Notes: generated by a model from the letters alone, not told the origin. A stretch of 14,679 bases of DNA from Methanobacterium sp. (GCA_021372715.1 JAJFTX010000038.1:1-14679), one strand, 5' to 3'. Shown: positions 1-7,347, counted from the first letter of the stretch. Program-made: numbers and translations.

Positions 1-528
1 TGATGCCTGATTTTCTGCCATTATGAAGAAATTTCCACCGGCTACTCCTTTTTTAATTCCTAGTTTATCTTCAATAATAAAGTCCCCGGACATTATTGGT
101 ATTTTGTATACTTTTCTTCCATCGATTTCATCTTCGCTTTCAAATCCGTCTCCGAAGAATTTTAATTTAAATCCTATTTTTAATTTTTCTTCGGATTCAT
201 CACCCATTGAATCGAAAACTGCAGTGGTGGCGGAGGTTAATACACATTGACCAATCCTCTCCAATAGCTGGTGTTCTAATTCATCTTTTTTCGGATGACA
301 GATCATAACTACATATCCCGGTCTTCCATCAGGTGTTTCACTGGGAGGTACGTATCTATCGATTCCTGCTTCTGCTGGGCACATTATAACAGATGACCCA
401 AATCCAACCGTCTCATCTGCGGCTATTTTTGCAAATTTTTCTGTTGCTGCAGTAATCAAAAACTTAGAAACATATATGTCAAATGCTTCTGCGAAAGTAT
501 CCACTATTTCTACATTATTTAATTGCAT
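1..528 (-). CDS. ftr: Formylmethanofuran:tetrahydromethanopterin formyltransferase (partial, C-terminus off the window)
   Basis: Translating the minus strand from the ATG at 528 gives 176 residues with no stop up to base 1, so about 120 C-terminal residues of the usual ~297 are missing. The frame is recognisable as Ftr by the segments SSVIMCPAEAGID (about 45-57), PPSETPDGRPG (61-71), FFGDGFESEDEIDGRKV (124-140) and GVAGGNFFIMAE (161-172). Ftr is a cytosolic enzyme that moves the formyl group from formylmethanofuran to tetrahydromethanopterin, the second step of CO2 reduction to methane. An AGGTGAT ribosome site sits just before the ATG. The gene follows the FMN-binding gene after 17 bases and is probably co-transcribed with it. 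Methanobacteriales can carry two Ftr paralogues; several positions here (for example TSATTAVFDSM near 98-108) look diverged, so this may be the second copy rather than the main enzyme. That last point is inference. Confidence 0.93.
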   Translation of the reverse strand, partial: MQLNNVEIVDTFAEAFDIYVSKFLITAATEKFAKIAADETVGFGSSVIMCPAEAGIDRYVPPSETPDGRPGYVVMICHPKKDELEHQLLERIGQCVLTSATTAVFDSMGDESEEKLKIGFKLKFFGDGFESEDEIDGRKVYKIPIMSGDFIIEDKLGIKKGVAGGNFFIMAENQAS

Positions 529-545
529 ATTATCACCTAGAATTT

Positions 546-941
546 TCAGTCAATTTTTTTACCTGCGTCACCGACTTTAACTGAGTATATCTCTTCAATA
601 TCTATAACTATGGCTGCTTTAGGTTTAGGTGCTAATGGTGCTGTTTCTTTAACCCATTGTACAACCTGATCGTAGTATTCGCCTGATTTGTATATCTTAA
701 CTGATCCTTTAAATTGGAAAGGATGTTTAGCAGCGTCTTGTACTACAAATGCCACTTTTGGATTAGCTTCCAGATTTGCCCGGCTTTTAATCATATAACT
801 ATCCGCTATAATCACTGTTTTATTATCTAATGGCTTAATATTCCCTATTGGTACTACGTTTGGTACTCCGTCAGCAGTGGCAGTGGCCACATATGCTCTG
901 CTATCTGCTATAACGTCCATCATCTCCTGTGTCATGACCAT
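546..941 (-). CDS. Pyridoxamine 5'-phosphate oxidase-like FMN-binding split-barrel protein
   Basis: This 131-residue protein has the pattern of small FMN-binding split-barrel proteins: AYVATATADGVPNVVPIG near 16-33, TVIIADSYMIKSRANLEANPKVAFVV near 43-68, and GSVKIYKSGEYYD near 79-91. The family binds FMN as a dimer and includes the Desulfovibrio FMN-binding protein and many uncharacterised flavoproteins; the substrate cannot be read from sequence. The ATG at 941 is supported by GAGGTG seven bases upstream. It is the first gene of a two-gene unit with ftr, whose start lies 17 bases after this stop. The pairing suggests a redox or flavin role connected to methanogenesis, but that is inference. 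It is short and lacks the C-terminal segment of true PdxH, so it is unlikely to make pyridoxal phosphate. Confidence 0.85.
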   Translation of the reverse strand: MVMTQEMMDVIADSRAYVATATADGVPNVVPIGNIKPLDNKTVIIADSYMIKSRANLEANPKVAFVVQDAAKHPFQFKGSVKIYKSGEYYDQVVQWVKETAPLAPKPKAAIVIDIEEIYSVKVGDAGKKID

Positions 942-1007
942 ATTAATACACCTCGATTATTTTAATTGAATTTACCTGAAATTATGTGATCATAGTTTTC
1001 AATCCTT

Positions 1008-1024
1008 TTTATATTTTTATAAAA
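1008..1024 (-). promoter_or_regulatory. Probable TATA box of the FMN-binding/ftr operon
   Basis: Read on the minus strand this is TTTTATAAAAATATAAA, an archaeal TATA-like element. A start of transcription about 26 bases downstream would fall near 985-990 and leave a leader of roughly 45 bases before the ATG at 941. Position and composition are the only evidence. The rest of 942-1220 shows no convincing gene. Confidence 0.45.
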
Positions 1025-1220
1025 TAATCTGGTTAATTTCTTTATTGTTGAAACCTTGATCAGATCACAACCTATGACCTTGAATTAGAAAAATAGAAGT
1101 TTTGAAGAAAATCAATACAGAATAAAATCTATGGTTTAAATCCAGATGTAAAACTAATAAAAAGCTACTGACTGATGTTTAGATTTAAGAATGGATAATA
1201 GAAAAAATAATACTAGGGAG

Positions 1221-1604
1221 TTAGGCTACTCCTCCAGCACCGCCCACATTCTTTCCAGTGTAGGCGTCTATTTCTATCTGTCCAACTGTTTTACCATCCA
1301 TTATTACCGGTACTACGTAGATCATCTGCCCGTTTAATTCAACTAAATTAGGGGTTCCTGCAGTAGCTCCTGGTTCTTCAATATATGTTTCAGCAATTTC
1401 TTGGGCTTCTTGTGCGGATATCATGTTTTTCATGGAATTGTTTTGTTGGTCTAATACTTTTTGAGTGGAATTATTGCTGCTGGAAATATTATTATTTACA
1501 TCAGCCGGGTTGTAGGTATTTAAGTTATTATCACCACTATAAGCAGCTACACCTATAACCACTACAGCTGCTATAGCCAGCAAAGCCACTATAGATTTAA
1601 GCAT
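1221..1604 (-). CDS. Exported or membrane-anchored PepSY-like domain protein
   Basis: The 127-residue product starts with a single hydrophobic segment (about 4-21, IVALLAIAAVVVIGVAA) that can act as a signal peptide or membrane anchor. A low-complexity Asn/Ser-rich linker (about 25-58) follows, then a C-terminal domain (about 61-118). The pattern there, ISAQEAQEIAETYI ... VYVVPVIMDGKTVGQIEIDAYTGK in outline, matches PepSY-type domains, where a helix precedes a strand pair ending in D-x-x-TGK. PepSY domains often inhibit or bind proteins outside the cell, but no target is visible here. The ATG at 1604 has a strong AAGGAGG ribosome site. The Asn/Ser-rich linker is typical of exported pseudomurein-layer proteins in this order. 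The gene appears to be a single-gene unit with its own TATA box. The domain assignment is from pattern and could be refined to a PepSY-like family only. Confidence 0.75.
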   Translation of the reverse strand: MLKSIVALLAIAAVVVIGVAAYSGDNNLNTYNPADVNNNISSSNNSTQKVLDQQNNSMKNMISAQEAQEIAETYIEEPGATAGTPNLVELNGQMIYVVPVIMDGKTVGQIEIDAYTGKNVGGAGGVA

Positions 1605-1694
1605 ATTTATATTTCCTCCTTAATCATATTGATGATAATTCAAATTTATCTTTCCCGAATCTGTGAATAACTGTAAAAAATGTGTTAGATCAGG

Positions 1695-1708
1695 ATTTAT
1701 ATATAAAT
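1695..1708 (-). promoter_or_regulatory. Probable TATA box of the PepSY-like gene
   Basis: The perfectly palindromic ATTTATATATAAAT lies about 90 bases before the start codon of the PepSY-like gene. A transcript start near 1675 would give a leader of about 70 bases that includes the AAGGAGG site. Because it is palindromic it does not by itself set a direction; the neighbouring gene does. Confidence 0.4.
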
Positions 1709-1789
1709 CTTTTGATTTATTCATATAAAAATTTATTTAAAATCTTTGTTTTGATTTAATTATAAATATTTAGGAATAGTTTATCAGGA

Positions 1790-2272
1790 TTATAAGTAGA
1801 TAACTTGGTGGGTTAAATCATCAGGTTCCAACAGGACTATCGTTCTATCCCCGGTTAGATATCCGCAAGTTTCACCGGGATTTATTATTAAAGATTCTTC
1901 TTTTATGATTTCTACCTCATGAGTGTGTCCTTTAATGATCACATCGTATTTTTTACAACAGGAAAGTGATTCCACTAACGCTTGATTGGTACCATGTATC
2001 ACCGCTAATTTACGATTATTTACAGAAATCTCCTTAAAGTCCTCCAAAATGCACATTTTTTTGTAGGCTTCTCTTAATCCAGCTCTTTCCCCATCATTAT
2101 TCCCATATATGGCTGTAAAAGGTGTTTTTAATTTCATAAATTGACGAGCGGTAAATGGTGATATCAAATCCCCTGCATGAATCACCAAATCCACTTGTTC
2201 TTGATTAAAATATTCAATCGCAGCTTCTATGGCTGGCAAATTATCATGACTATCGGACATGAGACCTATCAT
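1790..2272 (-). CDS. YfcE/MJ0936-type metallophosphoesterase
   Basis: All metal-binding motifs of the small calcineurin-like phosphoesterases are visible in this 160-residue protein: D7 and H9 in SDSHDN, D35 in HAGD, N58 in GNND (57-60), H93 in IHG and the GHTH block at 115-118, followed by NPGE (131-134). This is the full length of the MJ0936/YfcE family, whose members are cytosolic Mn2+ or Ni2+-dependent phosphodiesterases active on artificial substrates; the physiological substrate is not established. The start at 2272 has CGTGAT three bases ahead, matching the archaeal anti-SD, and a TATA box at 2321-2330. It is separated from both neighbours by more than 180 bases, so it is likely transcribed alone. 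The SCC cysteine pair near 104-106 is not a family feature. Confidence 0.92.
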   Translation of the reverse strand: MIGLMSDSHDNLPAIEAAIEYFNQEQVDLVIHAGDLISPFTARQFMKLKTPFTAIYGNNDGERAGLREAYKKMCILEDFKEISVNNRKLAVIHGTNQALVESLSCCKKYDVIIKGHTHEVEIIKEESLIINPGETCGYLTGDRTIVLLEPDDLTHQVIYL

Positions 2273-2320
2273 TTTATCACGATTCTCTGATTGTTTATTA
2301 TAAATTTAATTCATTTATTT

Positions 2321-2330
2321 AATATATAAA
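2321..2330 (-). promoter_or_regulatory. Probable TATA box of the phosphodiesterase gene
   Basis: On the minus strand this is TTTATATATT, about 50 bases before the ATG at 2272. Transcription would start near 2300, giving a leader of about 28 bases with the GTGAT ribosome site. A second AT-rich match nearer the gene (about 2298-2309) is possible. Confidence 0.45.
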
Positions 2331-2512
2331 ACCATCATTTCCTCATTTTTATAATAATATTAGGCTTGTTATCTATATAAGAAAACTACTTTCAATTATT
2401 AACCTCTTATAACTAATATAATATCATTTATTAAGTCTAAATCAGATTTTTTTAACTTAATAAATTATTTACCACCTTTAAGGTTCCAATGATTATGATA
2501 GATGCGCAAACT

Positions 2513-2530
2513 ATGTATTTCAAAGTACAT
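2513..2530. promoter_or_regulatory. Operator-like imperfect palindrome upstream of the slipin gene
   Basis: The arms ATGTATTT and AAGTACAT pair across a CA centre with one mismatch. The element ends about six bases before the proposed slipin TATA region, a usual place for an archaeal activator or repressor site. No regulator is encoded next to it, so function is inference. Confidence 0.3.
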
Positions 2531-2536
2531 ATCGGT

Positions 2537-2548
2537 ATTATTTAATAT
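2537..2548 (+). promoter_or_regulatory. Probable TATA box of the slipin gene
   Basis: The sequence ATTATTTAATAT sits about 65 bases before the ATG at 2609. A transcript start near 2570 would give a leader of about 40 bases ending in the GGAGGT ribosome site at 2595-2601. Composition and position are the only support. Confidence 0.35.
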
Positions 2549-2608
2549 GAGTTATTACATACAATACTCAAGATAAAAAAAACTGATTAAAAAAAGGAGG
2601 TAAAAAAA

Positions 2609-3391
2609 ATGGCTGATTTAGTGACCCTCTTCGTGGTGGGTATCATAATATTAATTATTCTAGGACTTTCCATTCGTATCGTAAACCAGTACGAAAGAGG
2701 TGTGGTATTTCGGTTGGGAAGAGTTATAGGAGTTAAAGAACCGGGTCTCAGACTTATAATTCCCCTGGTAGATAGGATGGTTAAACCATCCTTAAGAATA
2801 GTCACCATGCCTATTCCAGCCCAGAAGATCATAACTCAGGATAATGTAACCATAGACGTAGCTGCAGTGGCCTATTTCAAAGTTACCGACGCCTACAAAG
2901 CTGTTGTTGAAATTGAAAATTATAATCGTGCCGTGAATCAGATTGCCCAAACCACTGTGAGAAGTGTGGTGGGAAAATATTCTCTAGATGAAATTCTCTC
3001 AGAAACTGCTAAGTTAAACACCAGTATACAGGAAATAATTGACCAACACAGCGAACCTTGGGGCATAAAAGTCACTACGGTTGAAATTAAAGATATTAAA
3101 TTGCCTGATAGTATGCAAAGAGCTATTGCATTACAAGCAGAGGCTGAAAGGGAGAAGAGAGCCAAAATTATCTCTGCAGAAGGTGAATATTTAGCTGCTG
3201 GTAAACTGGGAGAAGCTGCAGACATTATAAGTAAACATCCCATAGCACTCCAATTACGTACTATGCAGGTTTTAAGCAATATTTCAGCTGAGAAAAACTC
3301 AACTATAGTGTTCCCTGCTCAGATACTTAACAGTATTCGGGATATAAAAGACTTTATTGCATCTGAACTGGGAGATACTCAGAAAAAATAA
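2609..3391 (+). CDS. Slipin/stomatin-family SPFH domain membrane protein
   Basis: This 260-residue protein has one N-terminal membrane helix (about 4-22) followed by an SPFH/band 7 domain. Typical slipin segments are NQYERGVVFRLGR (26-38), EPGLRLIIPLVDRM (44-57), QDNVTIDVAAVAYFKV (77-92) and the YNRAV..IAQTTVRSVVGK stretch (105-123). An Ala/Glu-rich coiled-coil (about 172-205, LQAEAEREKRAKIISAEGE) and a C-terminal oligomerisation segment follow. Such proteins form large homo-oligomeric cages on the cytoplasmic membrane and scaffold membrane proteins or proteases. The length equals that of archaeal p-stomatins. The start is set by AAGGAGGT seven bases ahead. The partner usually found beside slipins, an NfeD-type membrane protease, is absent on both sides. 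Transcription ends at a strong T-run immediately after the stop. Confidence 0.93.
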   Translation: MADLVTLFVVGIIILIILGLSIRIVNQYERGVVFRLGRVIGVKEPGLRLIIPLVDRMVKPSLRIVTMPIPAQKIITQDNVTIDVAAVAYFKVTDAYKAVVEIENYNRAVNQIAQTTVRSVVGKYSLDEILSETAKLNTSIQEIIDQHSEPWGIKVTTVEIKDIKLPDSMQRAIALQAEAEREKRAKIISAEGEYLAAGKLGEAADIISKHPIALQLRTMQVLSNISAEKNSTIVFPAQILNSIRDIKDFIASELGDTQKK

Positions 3392-3407
3392 TTTTTTTTC
3401 TTTTTTT
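3392..3407 (+). terminator. T-run terminator after the slipin gene
   Basis: Two T tracts (3392-3399 and 3401-3407) separated by one C start at the base after the stop codon, the standard archaeal intrinsic termination signal. The convergent metallo-hydrolase gene ends 26 bases further on. Confidence 0.7.
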
Positions 3408-3433
3408 ATTTAAAAATTAATGGTCTATTTCTT

Positions 3434-4051
3434 TTAAAAACTTCGTGCAATCTGATAAGATAATCTTATATGCCTAGAACCATCTGGAGTTGACGGACCA
3501 TGCCCCGGGAGAAGATAATCTACTTCTAACTCGTTTAATCGTTTTAGTGACTCCACCATCTCCTCCATGTTTCCTCCGATGTCCGTTCTTCCAAAACCTC
3601 CATCTGAAAACACCGTATCTCCGGATATAAGGGTTTCCCCATCATATAAACATATCCCGCCCCTGGTGTGTCCTGGGGTATGCAAAACTTCGAAATCAGC
3701 TATTTTATCTCCTTCATGAAGTTTTTTATCTACTTTCATCTCTCCTAGTGATTTACCAAACATGCATGCCGCTGTAACCATATCGTCACCTTTTTCTAGG
3801 GCGATAGCATCTTCCTGGTGCATGGCCACATCCAGATCAAGAAATCGATTCCCTCCTATATGGTCGTAATGGTTATGGGTATTTACGATAAGGGAAAGAT
3901 CATCTTGATCATAATCAGCCTCTTTTAGTGATCTGAAGATGTAATCCATGTTTTCGCCGGTTCCAGTGTCAACCAGAACATCGTCGAAAACGTAGATGTT
4001 GCAATCAAAACCTAATCCCTCGATCATTATGATGTTATTAATTTTCTGCAT
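3434..4051 (-). CDS. Metallo-beta-lactamase-fold hydrolase (glyoxalase II-like)
   Basis: The 205-residue protein contains the binuclear metal site of the MBL fold: THNHYDH (58-64; H59, H61, D63, H64), H128 in HTPGHT (124-129), D145 in SGDT and H184 in PGHGP (182-186). The FGRTD segment (153-157) is typical of glyoxalase II-like members. The family hydrolyses thioesters or related esters in the cytosol; this short form lacks the C-terminal helical domain of true glyoxalase II that binds glutathione, and methanogens do not make glutathione, so the substrate is unknown. The gene converges on the slipin gene. The upstream region to the tRNA genes is short (4052-4106). The start at 4051 follows an AGGTTTACATG context; the ribosome site is only partial (GAGGT). 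Confidence 0.9.
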   Translation of the reverse strand: MQKINNIIMIEGLGFDCNIYVFDDVLVDTGTGENMDYIFRSLKEADYDQDDLSLIVNTHNHYDHIGGNRFLDLDVAMHQEDAIALEKGDDMVTAACMFGKSLGEMKVDKKLHEGDKIADFEVLHTPGHTRGGICLYDGETLISGDTVFSDGGFGRTDIGGNMEEMVESLKRLNELEVDYLLPGHGPSTPDGSRHIRLSYQIARSF

Positions 4052-4103
4052 GTAAACCTCATTGTGATATGTTATCAGCTGGGAAAAATAGTTTTTAAAT
4101 AAA

Positions 4104-4248
<145 letters not shown>

Positions 4249-4282
4249 TAAATCTGAAAATACCTTTGTAAACACATTATAA

Positions 4283-4355
<73 letters not shown>

Positions 4356-4380
4356 TAGTACTAAAATTTACACTTTGTTG

Positions 4381-4390
4381 ATATTTAAAC
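4381..4390 (-). promoter_or_regulatory. Probable TATA box of the tRNA genes
   Basis: GTTTAAATAT on the minus strand is centred about 32 bases before the first base of tRNA-Cys, so transcription would start close to 4360. This is the normal spacing for an archaeal stable-RNA promoter. Confidence 0.6.
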
Positions 4391-4466
4391 CTTACGTATC
4401 TTTGTCTGATTATTATGTGAAAAAATGATAATATATGATTTTATTAATTTAATGTTAATAAAGAAG

Positions 4467-4475
4467 TAAAAAATA
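4467..4475 (-). terminator. T-run downstream of the DUF3221-like gene
   Basis: On the minus strand this is TTATTTTTTA, about 20 bases after the stop of the DUF3221-like gene and before the tRNA promoter. A short T tract is the only evidence. Confidence 0.4.
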
Positions 4476-4493
4476 AGTTTCTCTTTCTTTTTT

Positions 4494-4874
4494 TTAGTTT
4501 AAAATTATTATATGACTGGCGTTGGTCATTGGAGGATAACTCTGAATTATTGAACCGCTGAATTTAATTTCAATGATTTTTCCAGGTTTAAGATCATTTA
4601 TAGATGCATTTTTTAATGTATTACCGTATTTACGTGATATTGAAGTGTTTTTTGATATAATTATGGAAATATTCTGATTTTCGGAAGTACCACTGCGATT
4701 TCCTTCCACTAATAAAGAACAAACAGCATTATTATCGCCGTGGATTTTATCATTACAAATACCTATGATTTTACCATTCATATCCATCCGATCATTACCG
4801 GTTGCAGTAAGGGCACCATAAACAACCCCCATGAATAATACAAAAAGCAATGCCATTACAATTATGACCTTCAT
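4494..4874 (-). CDS. Exported DUF3221-like small protein
   Basis: The 126-residue product begins with a signal peptide or anchor (about 2-20, VIIVMALLFVLFMGVVYG) and continues as a small beta-rich domain. The order GKIIGI (34-39), LLVEG (54-58), ISIIISKNTSI (69-79), DLKPGKIIEIKFSGS (94-108), YPPMTNASHIIIL (113-125) matches the OB-like DUF3221 family (YobA type), where a bulky-SG-x(n)-YPP-x-A segment ends the domain. Function is not known. Two cysteines (C40, C52) could form a disulphide outside the cell. The start is the ATG at 4874, chosen because AGGGGAGA lies just ahead of it; an upstream TTG at 4889 in the same frame would put the ribosome site inside the gene. It has its own TATA box and stands alone. 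Confidence 0.75.
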   Translation of the reverse strand: MKVIIVMALLFVLFMGVVYGALTATGNDRMDMNGKIIGICNDKIHGDNNAVCSLLVEGNRSGTSENQNISIIISKNTSISRKYGNTLKNASINDLKPGKIIEIKFSGSIIQSYPPMTNASHIIILN

Positions 4875-4916
4875 ATTCTCCCCTACCAAGATATCTGTGA
4901 AATTGTTTTATAGTTG

Positions 4917-4927
4917 TTTTATATAAT
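4917..4927 (-). promoter_or_regulatory. Probable TATA box of the DUF3221-like gene
   Basis: ATTATATAAAA on the minus strand is about 45 bases before the ATG at 4874. A transcript start near 4896 would leave a leader of about 22 bases that contains the GGGGAGA site, which also argues for the ATG at 4874. Confidence 0.45.
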
Positions 4928-5111
4928 ATTCTGTTCATGCATTAATAGTTTTCGATAGAATGATGACCATTAGTTTAATTATTTTAGAAATTAAGATTGA
5001 ATGATCATCTGCAAAATTTGAAAAAATTCTAGGGCTTATAAAAATTAGAATGAAATTAAATAAATGACTTAAAAAACAAACAAAATGATATGATCCTTAT
5101 ATTATATCTAT

Positions 5112-5151
5112 AAATAAAAATACTAGATAAAAATAGGTAATTATCTATTTT
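5112..5151 (-). terminator. Hairpin and T-run at the end of the methyltransferase/nitroreductase operon
   Basis: A 22-base near-palindrome (5130-5151; arms AAAATAG and CTATTTT around TAATTA, one mismatched pair) overlaps the nitroreductase stop codon. In the direction of transcription two T tracts (TATTTTTATC and GTATTTTTATTT) follow. This looks like the operon terminator, but the stem is all weak pairs. Confidence 0.4.
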
Positions 5152-5753
5152 ATAATTATATCCTCTATTTTTAACCTTCTTCTTGGCATAGGAGATTCAT
5201 CTGGATAACCAACCGGAAGAAGAGCTACAATAAAAGTGTTTTGATCCCAGGTAAAGATTTTTTTAACCTCCTCATCATCCATTGCCCGAATCCAGCAAGT
5301 GCCTAATTTAAAATCCAAAGCTCTTAAAACCATATGTTCAATGGCTATGGCCACATTAACCGCTATACGTGGACTGATTTCGTTGATATTCATTTTTATA
5401 TTTTCATTAAGATTTGCACAGATGATATTCACTATCCTATCTTCAACAGCACCAATCCTACCTAAATCTTGTATCCCAGATTCTGAACCCTCTAAATAGC
5501 CGGAAATATCCGCACAACATACTATTACCACCGGAGCCTGAGCTATGAAGTGTTGATTATAAGCTGCTCTGGCCAGTTTCCGTCTTGTTTCACTGTCTTT
5601 AACTATTTTAAAACGCCAAGGCTGAGCATTGCAACCAGATGGGGCTAATCTGGCTGCGTCTATTAAAGCAAGGATCTATTCATCAGGAACCGGATCTTCT
5701 TTAAATTTTCGAATACTTCTTCTCTTTTCAATGGCTTCTTTAGTGGTTAACAT
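5145..5753 (-). pseudogene. Nitroreductase-family FMN protein interrupted by an in-frame amber codon
   Basis: The minus frame from the ATG at 5753 to the stop at 5145 encodes a full nitroreductase (202 codons) except that codon 26 is TAG (5678-5676). The parts on both sides fit the family: RRSIRKFKEDPVP (11-23) supplies the FMN-phosphate Arg/Ser residues, APSGCNAQPWRF follows the stop, and GTCWIRA, the FIVALLPVGYPDESP segment and a basic C-terminus close the protein. The ribosome site GGGAGG and the start, four bases after the methyltransferase stop, are intact. A CAG (Gln) to TAG change would explain the lesion (PDE-Q-ILALIDAARLAP). Such enzymes use NAD(P)H and FMN to reduce nitro, quinone or flavin-type substrates. 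Alternatives are a sequencing error or readthrough. A downstream restart (for example the GTG near 5531) would lack the FMN-binding N-terminus. Confidence 0.85.
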
Positions 5754-5757
5754 TTTA

Positions 5758-6519
5758 TTATTTCCTCCCGCCGAAAATGGAGAATATACCATACTTATAA
5801 TAACAATCTACATCCTCAAAACCAGCTGAGTCCAACATGTTTAACTGATCTAACAGTTTATCAGGGTGATTATCCGGATTATTTTTATACTTTTCAGGTA
5901 AGTTCACGAAGCTTTCTTTATTATACATCCCTTCTTCTCTTAATTTCATTTCTTCTTCATTTTCAGCGATCCATTCACTCCATAGAATACGATACCAACT
6001 TTCTAATTCGTCTTTAGGGGCCTTAATCACATCAATGTTTAGAAAATATCCTCCAGGATTTAAATGATTGTAAATATACATGAATAAGGCCTTCTTTTCT
6101 TCTTTGTATAGGTGGTGAATGGCCAGTGATGATATTATTAAATCAAAATCATAAAACAACCTATCATTAACTGTTGATTCATTTTCCAAGAGTTCCTGAA
6201 AAGTAGCATGTATATAATCAAAATCATGTCTTTTAAAATTCTCCCGGGCATTTTCCAGCATCTCATATGATCCGTCCACCAGGACAACCTTAACTTTATG
6301 AGACTCACTTAAAATTTCCTTTATAAGCACACCATTTCCACAGCCCAGGTCTAAAACCTTAATAGCTCTTTCATTGATCCTATTTTCTAGAAAATTCCGA
6401 AAAAAGGATTTTAAAATTTTAAATAATCTTCTCCTCTCCAATACGTATATATCAGCGTTCTCCACAAATTCATTGACGTGTTTTTTTCGAGACCATTCCG
6501 ATTCTTCAAAACTACTCAT
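5758..6519 (-). CDS. Class I SAM-dependent methyltransferase (second in operon)
   Basis: The 253-residue protein carries a Rossmann methyltransferase domain: motif I VLDLGCGNG (55-63), the acidic residue binding the SAM ribose in VVLVDGSYEML (D82), a motif IV-like LIISSLAIHHL (128-137) and a motif VI-like HLNPGGYFLNIDVI (152-165). An acidic helical region (about 170-215, WSEWIAENEEEMKLREEG) probably forms the substrate lid. Substrate is unknown; the fold resembles small-molecule methyltransferases of the Methyltransf_25 type. The start is the ATG at 6519, with GGTGAT five bases ahead; a TTG at 6531 in frame has no ribosome site. It begins 12 bases after the preceding methyltransferase and its last codons contain the ribosome site of the nitroreductase gene, so the genes are translationally tied. 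Confidence 0.88.
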   Translation of the reverse strand: MSSFEESEWSRKKHVNEFVENADIYVLERRRLFKILKSFFRNFLENRINERAIKVLDLGCGNGVLIKEILSESHKVKVVLVDGSYEMLENARENFKRHDFDYIHATFQELLENESTVNDRLFYDFDLIISSLAIHHLYKEEKKALFMYIYNHLNPGGYFLNIDVIKAPKDELESWYRILWSEWIAENEEEMKLREEGMYNKESFVNLPEKYKNNPDNHPDKLLDQLNMLDSAGFEDVDCYYKYGIFSIFGGRK

Positions 6520-6531
6520 TAAAATCACCAA

Positions 6532-7335
6532 TTATTTATAAGCCATCCCTTTATAGAAATTATAGAAAAATGTTCCAGAAGGTTCAGCTGACTGATATAA
6601 ACCTTCAATACCTTTTTCCCATTCTTTCCGACGGATAAGTCCTGAATCAAGGGCCTGATCTTTAATTCCGTTAACCATGGCTATTATAGTGTTTTTTATG
6701 AATCCTTCCACTAATTCTGGTTTACTTTTGTCCACATAAACCACTCTAGGGTCTATTTGAACTTTATTAAAACCAGCATCTGTTAATAAGGGGTAAAGTT
6801 CTCTTCCTATTAATGGATTGCAGTTTAATTCTTTTTGAACTTCAATCAGACATTGCCAGGCCGTTATAGCCTCTTCCGTTTCAGGGTGGAAATAACAGGA
6901 CCCATGATCTCCTTCTATAACCGTAATAGTTCCTCCTTTCCTAATAACTCTCTTTAAACTTTCCAGGGCAGCATTGGGATCTGGAAGATGTTCTAAGACG
7001 AAGCAGATGAACATATGATCAAAGCTTTCATCATCAAACGGTAATTCCATTATATCAGCTCTTTCGAATTGAACGTTTTTAATGCCTTCTTTTTTTATTA
7101 ACGATTTTGCCTGTTCTAAAGAGGGCTCTGATATGTCCACTGATGTTATTTCTGCTTTAGGACTGTTTCTAGCCAGGGTGATGGTCTGAGCCCCTACACC
7201 ACATCCTGCTTCCAGTATTGAACTTCCATCAGGAAATTTTATATCATGATGTAAAAGCGAAGCTAGTGTTTTCGCCTGATCAACCAATCTTATTGCCTCT
7301 CTATCCGAATATCCGTGAACATAATCTTCTCTCAA
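6532..7335 (-). CDS. Class I SAM-dependent methyltransferase (first in operon), TTG start
   Basis: The protein (267 residues from the TTG) opens with REDYVHGYSDREAIRL, a header found in a family of archaeal and bacterial class I methyltransferases, then motif I ILEAGCGVGAQT (about 40-51), the SVDIS acidic site (about D67), an ADIMELPFDDESFDHMF stretch and VLEHLPDP (motif IV/V region). A C-terminal domain of about 110 residues is rich in aromatics and may close over the substrate. It is unrelated in detail to the next methyltransferase, so the operon has two different methyl transfers. Start choice: TTG at 7335 has GGTGAT at ideal spacing, whereas the in-frame GTG at 7344 has no ribosome site. 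The gene begins 12 bases after the transglutaminase-like stop. Substrate cannot be named. Confidence 0.88.
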   Translation of the reverse strand: MREDYVHGYSDREAIRLVDQAKTLASLLHHDIKFPDGSSILEAGCGVGAQTITLARNSPKAEITSVDISEPSLEQAKSLIKKEGIKNVQFERADIMELPFDDESFDHMFICFVLEHLPDPNAALESLKRVIRKGGTITVIEGDHGSCYFHPETEEAITAWQCLIEVQKELNCNPLIGRELYPLLTDAGFNKVQIDPRVVYVDKSKPELVEGFIKNTIIAMVNGIKDQALDSGLIRRKEWEKGIEGLYQSAEPSGTFFYNFYKGMAYK

Positions 7336-7347
7336 ATTAATCACCCA

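Larger units (their letters stand above)
2273..2608. other. Divergent intergenic region of 336 bases
   Basis: This gap separates the minus-strand phosphodiesterase from the plus-strand slipin. It holds a TATA box for each direction (2321-2330 minus; 2537-2548 plus) and an imperfect 18-base palindrome at 2513-2530 just upstream of the slipin TATA box. The middle part (about 2340-2500) is very AT-rich with no ORF, tRNA or box C/D pattern that I can support. Confidence 0.6.

Noticed and set aside
23..250. A 75-codon plus-strand ORF
   Set aside because: It is the antisense shadow of ftr, whose minus-strand translation matches a known family over its full length.
1165..1190. CTGACTGATG as a possible C/D box RNA
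   Set aside because: The C box is imperfect and no second D box or terminal stem is present.
2587..3279. Two minus-strand ORFs of 81 and 113 codons opposite the slipin gene
   Set aside because: They lie wholly within the slipin frame, have no ribosome site and their residues follow the complement of a strongly conserved SPFH protein.
4952..5000. ATGATGA near 4960 as box C of a free-standing C/D guide RNA
   Set aside because: No CTGA box at a suitable distance follows on the same strand.
5676..5678. TAG as a pyrrolysine codon in the nitroreductase
   Set aside because: Pyrrolysine systems are not known from Methanobacteriales, no pyl gene is in the window, and Gln (CAG) is the likely ancestral codon at a variable surface position.
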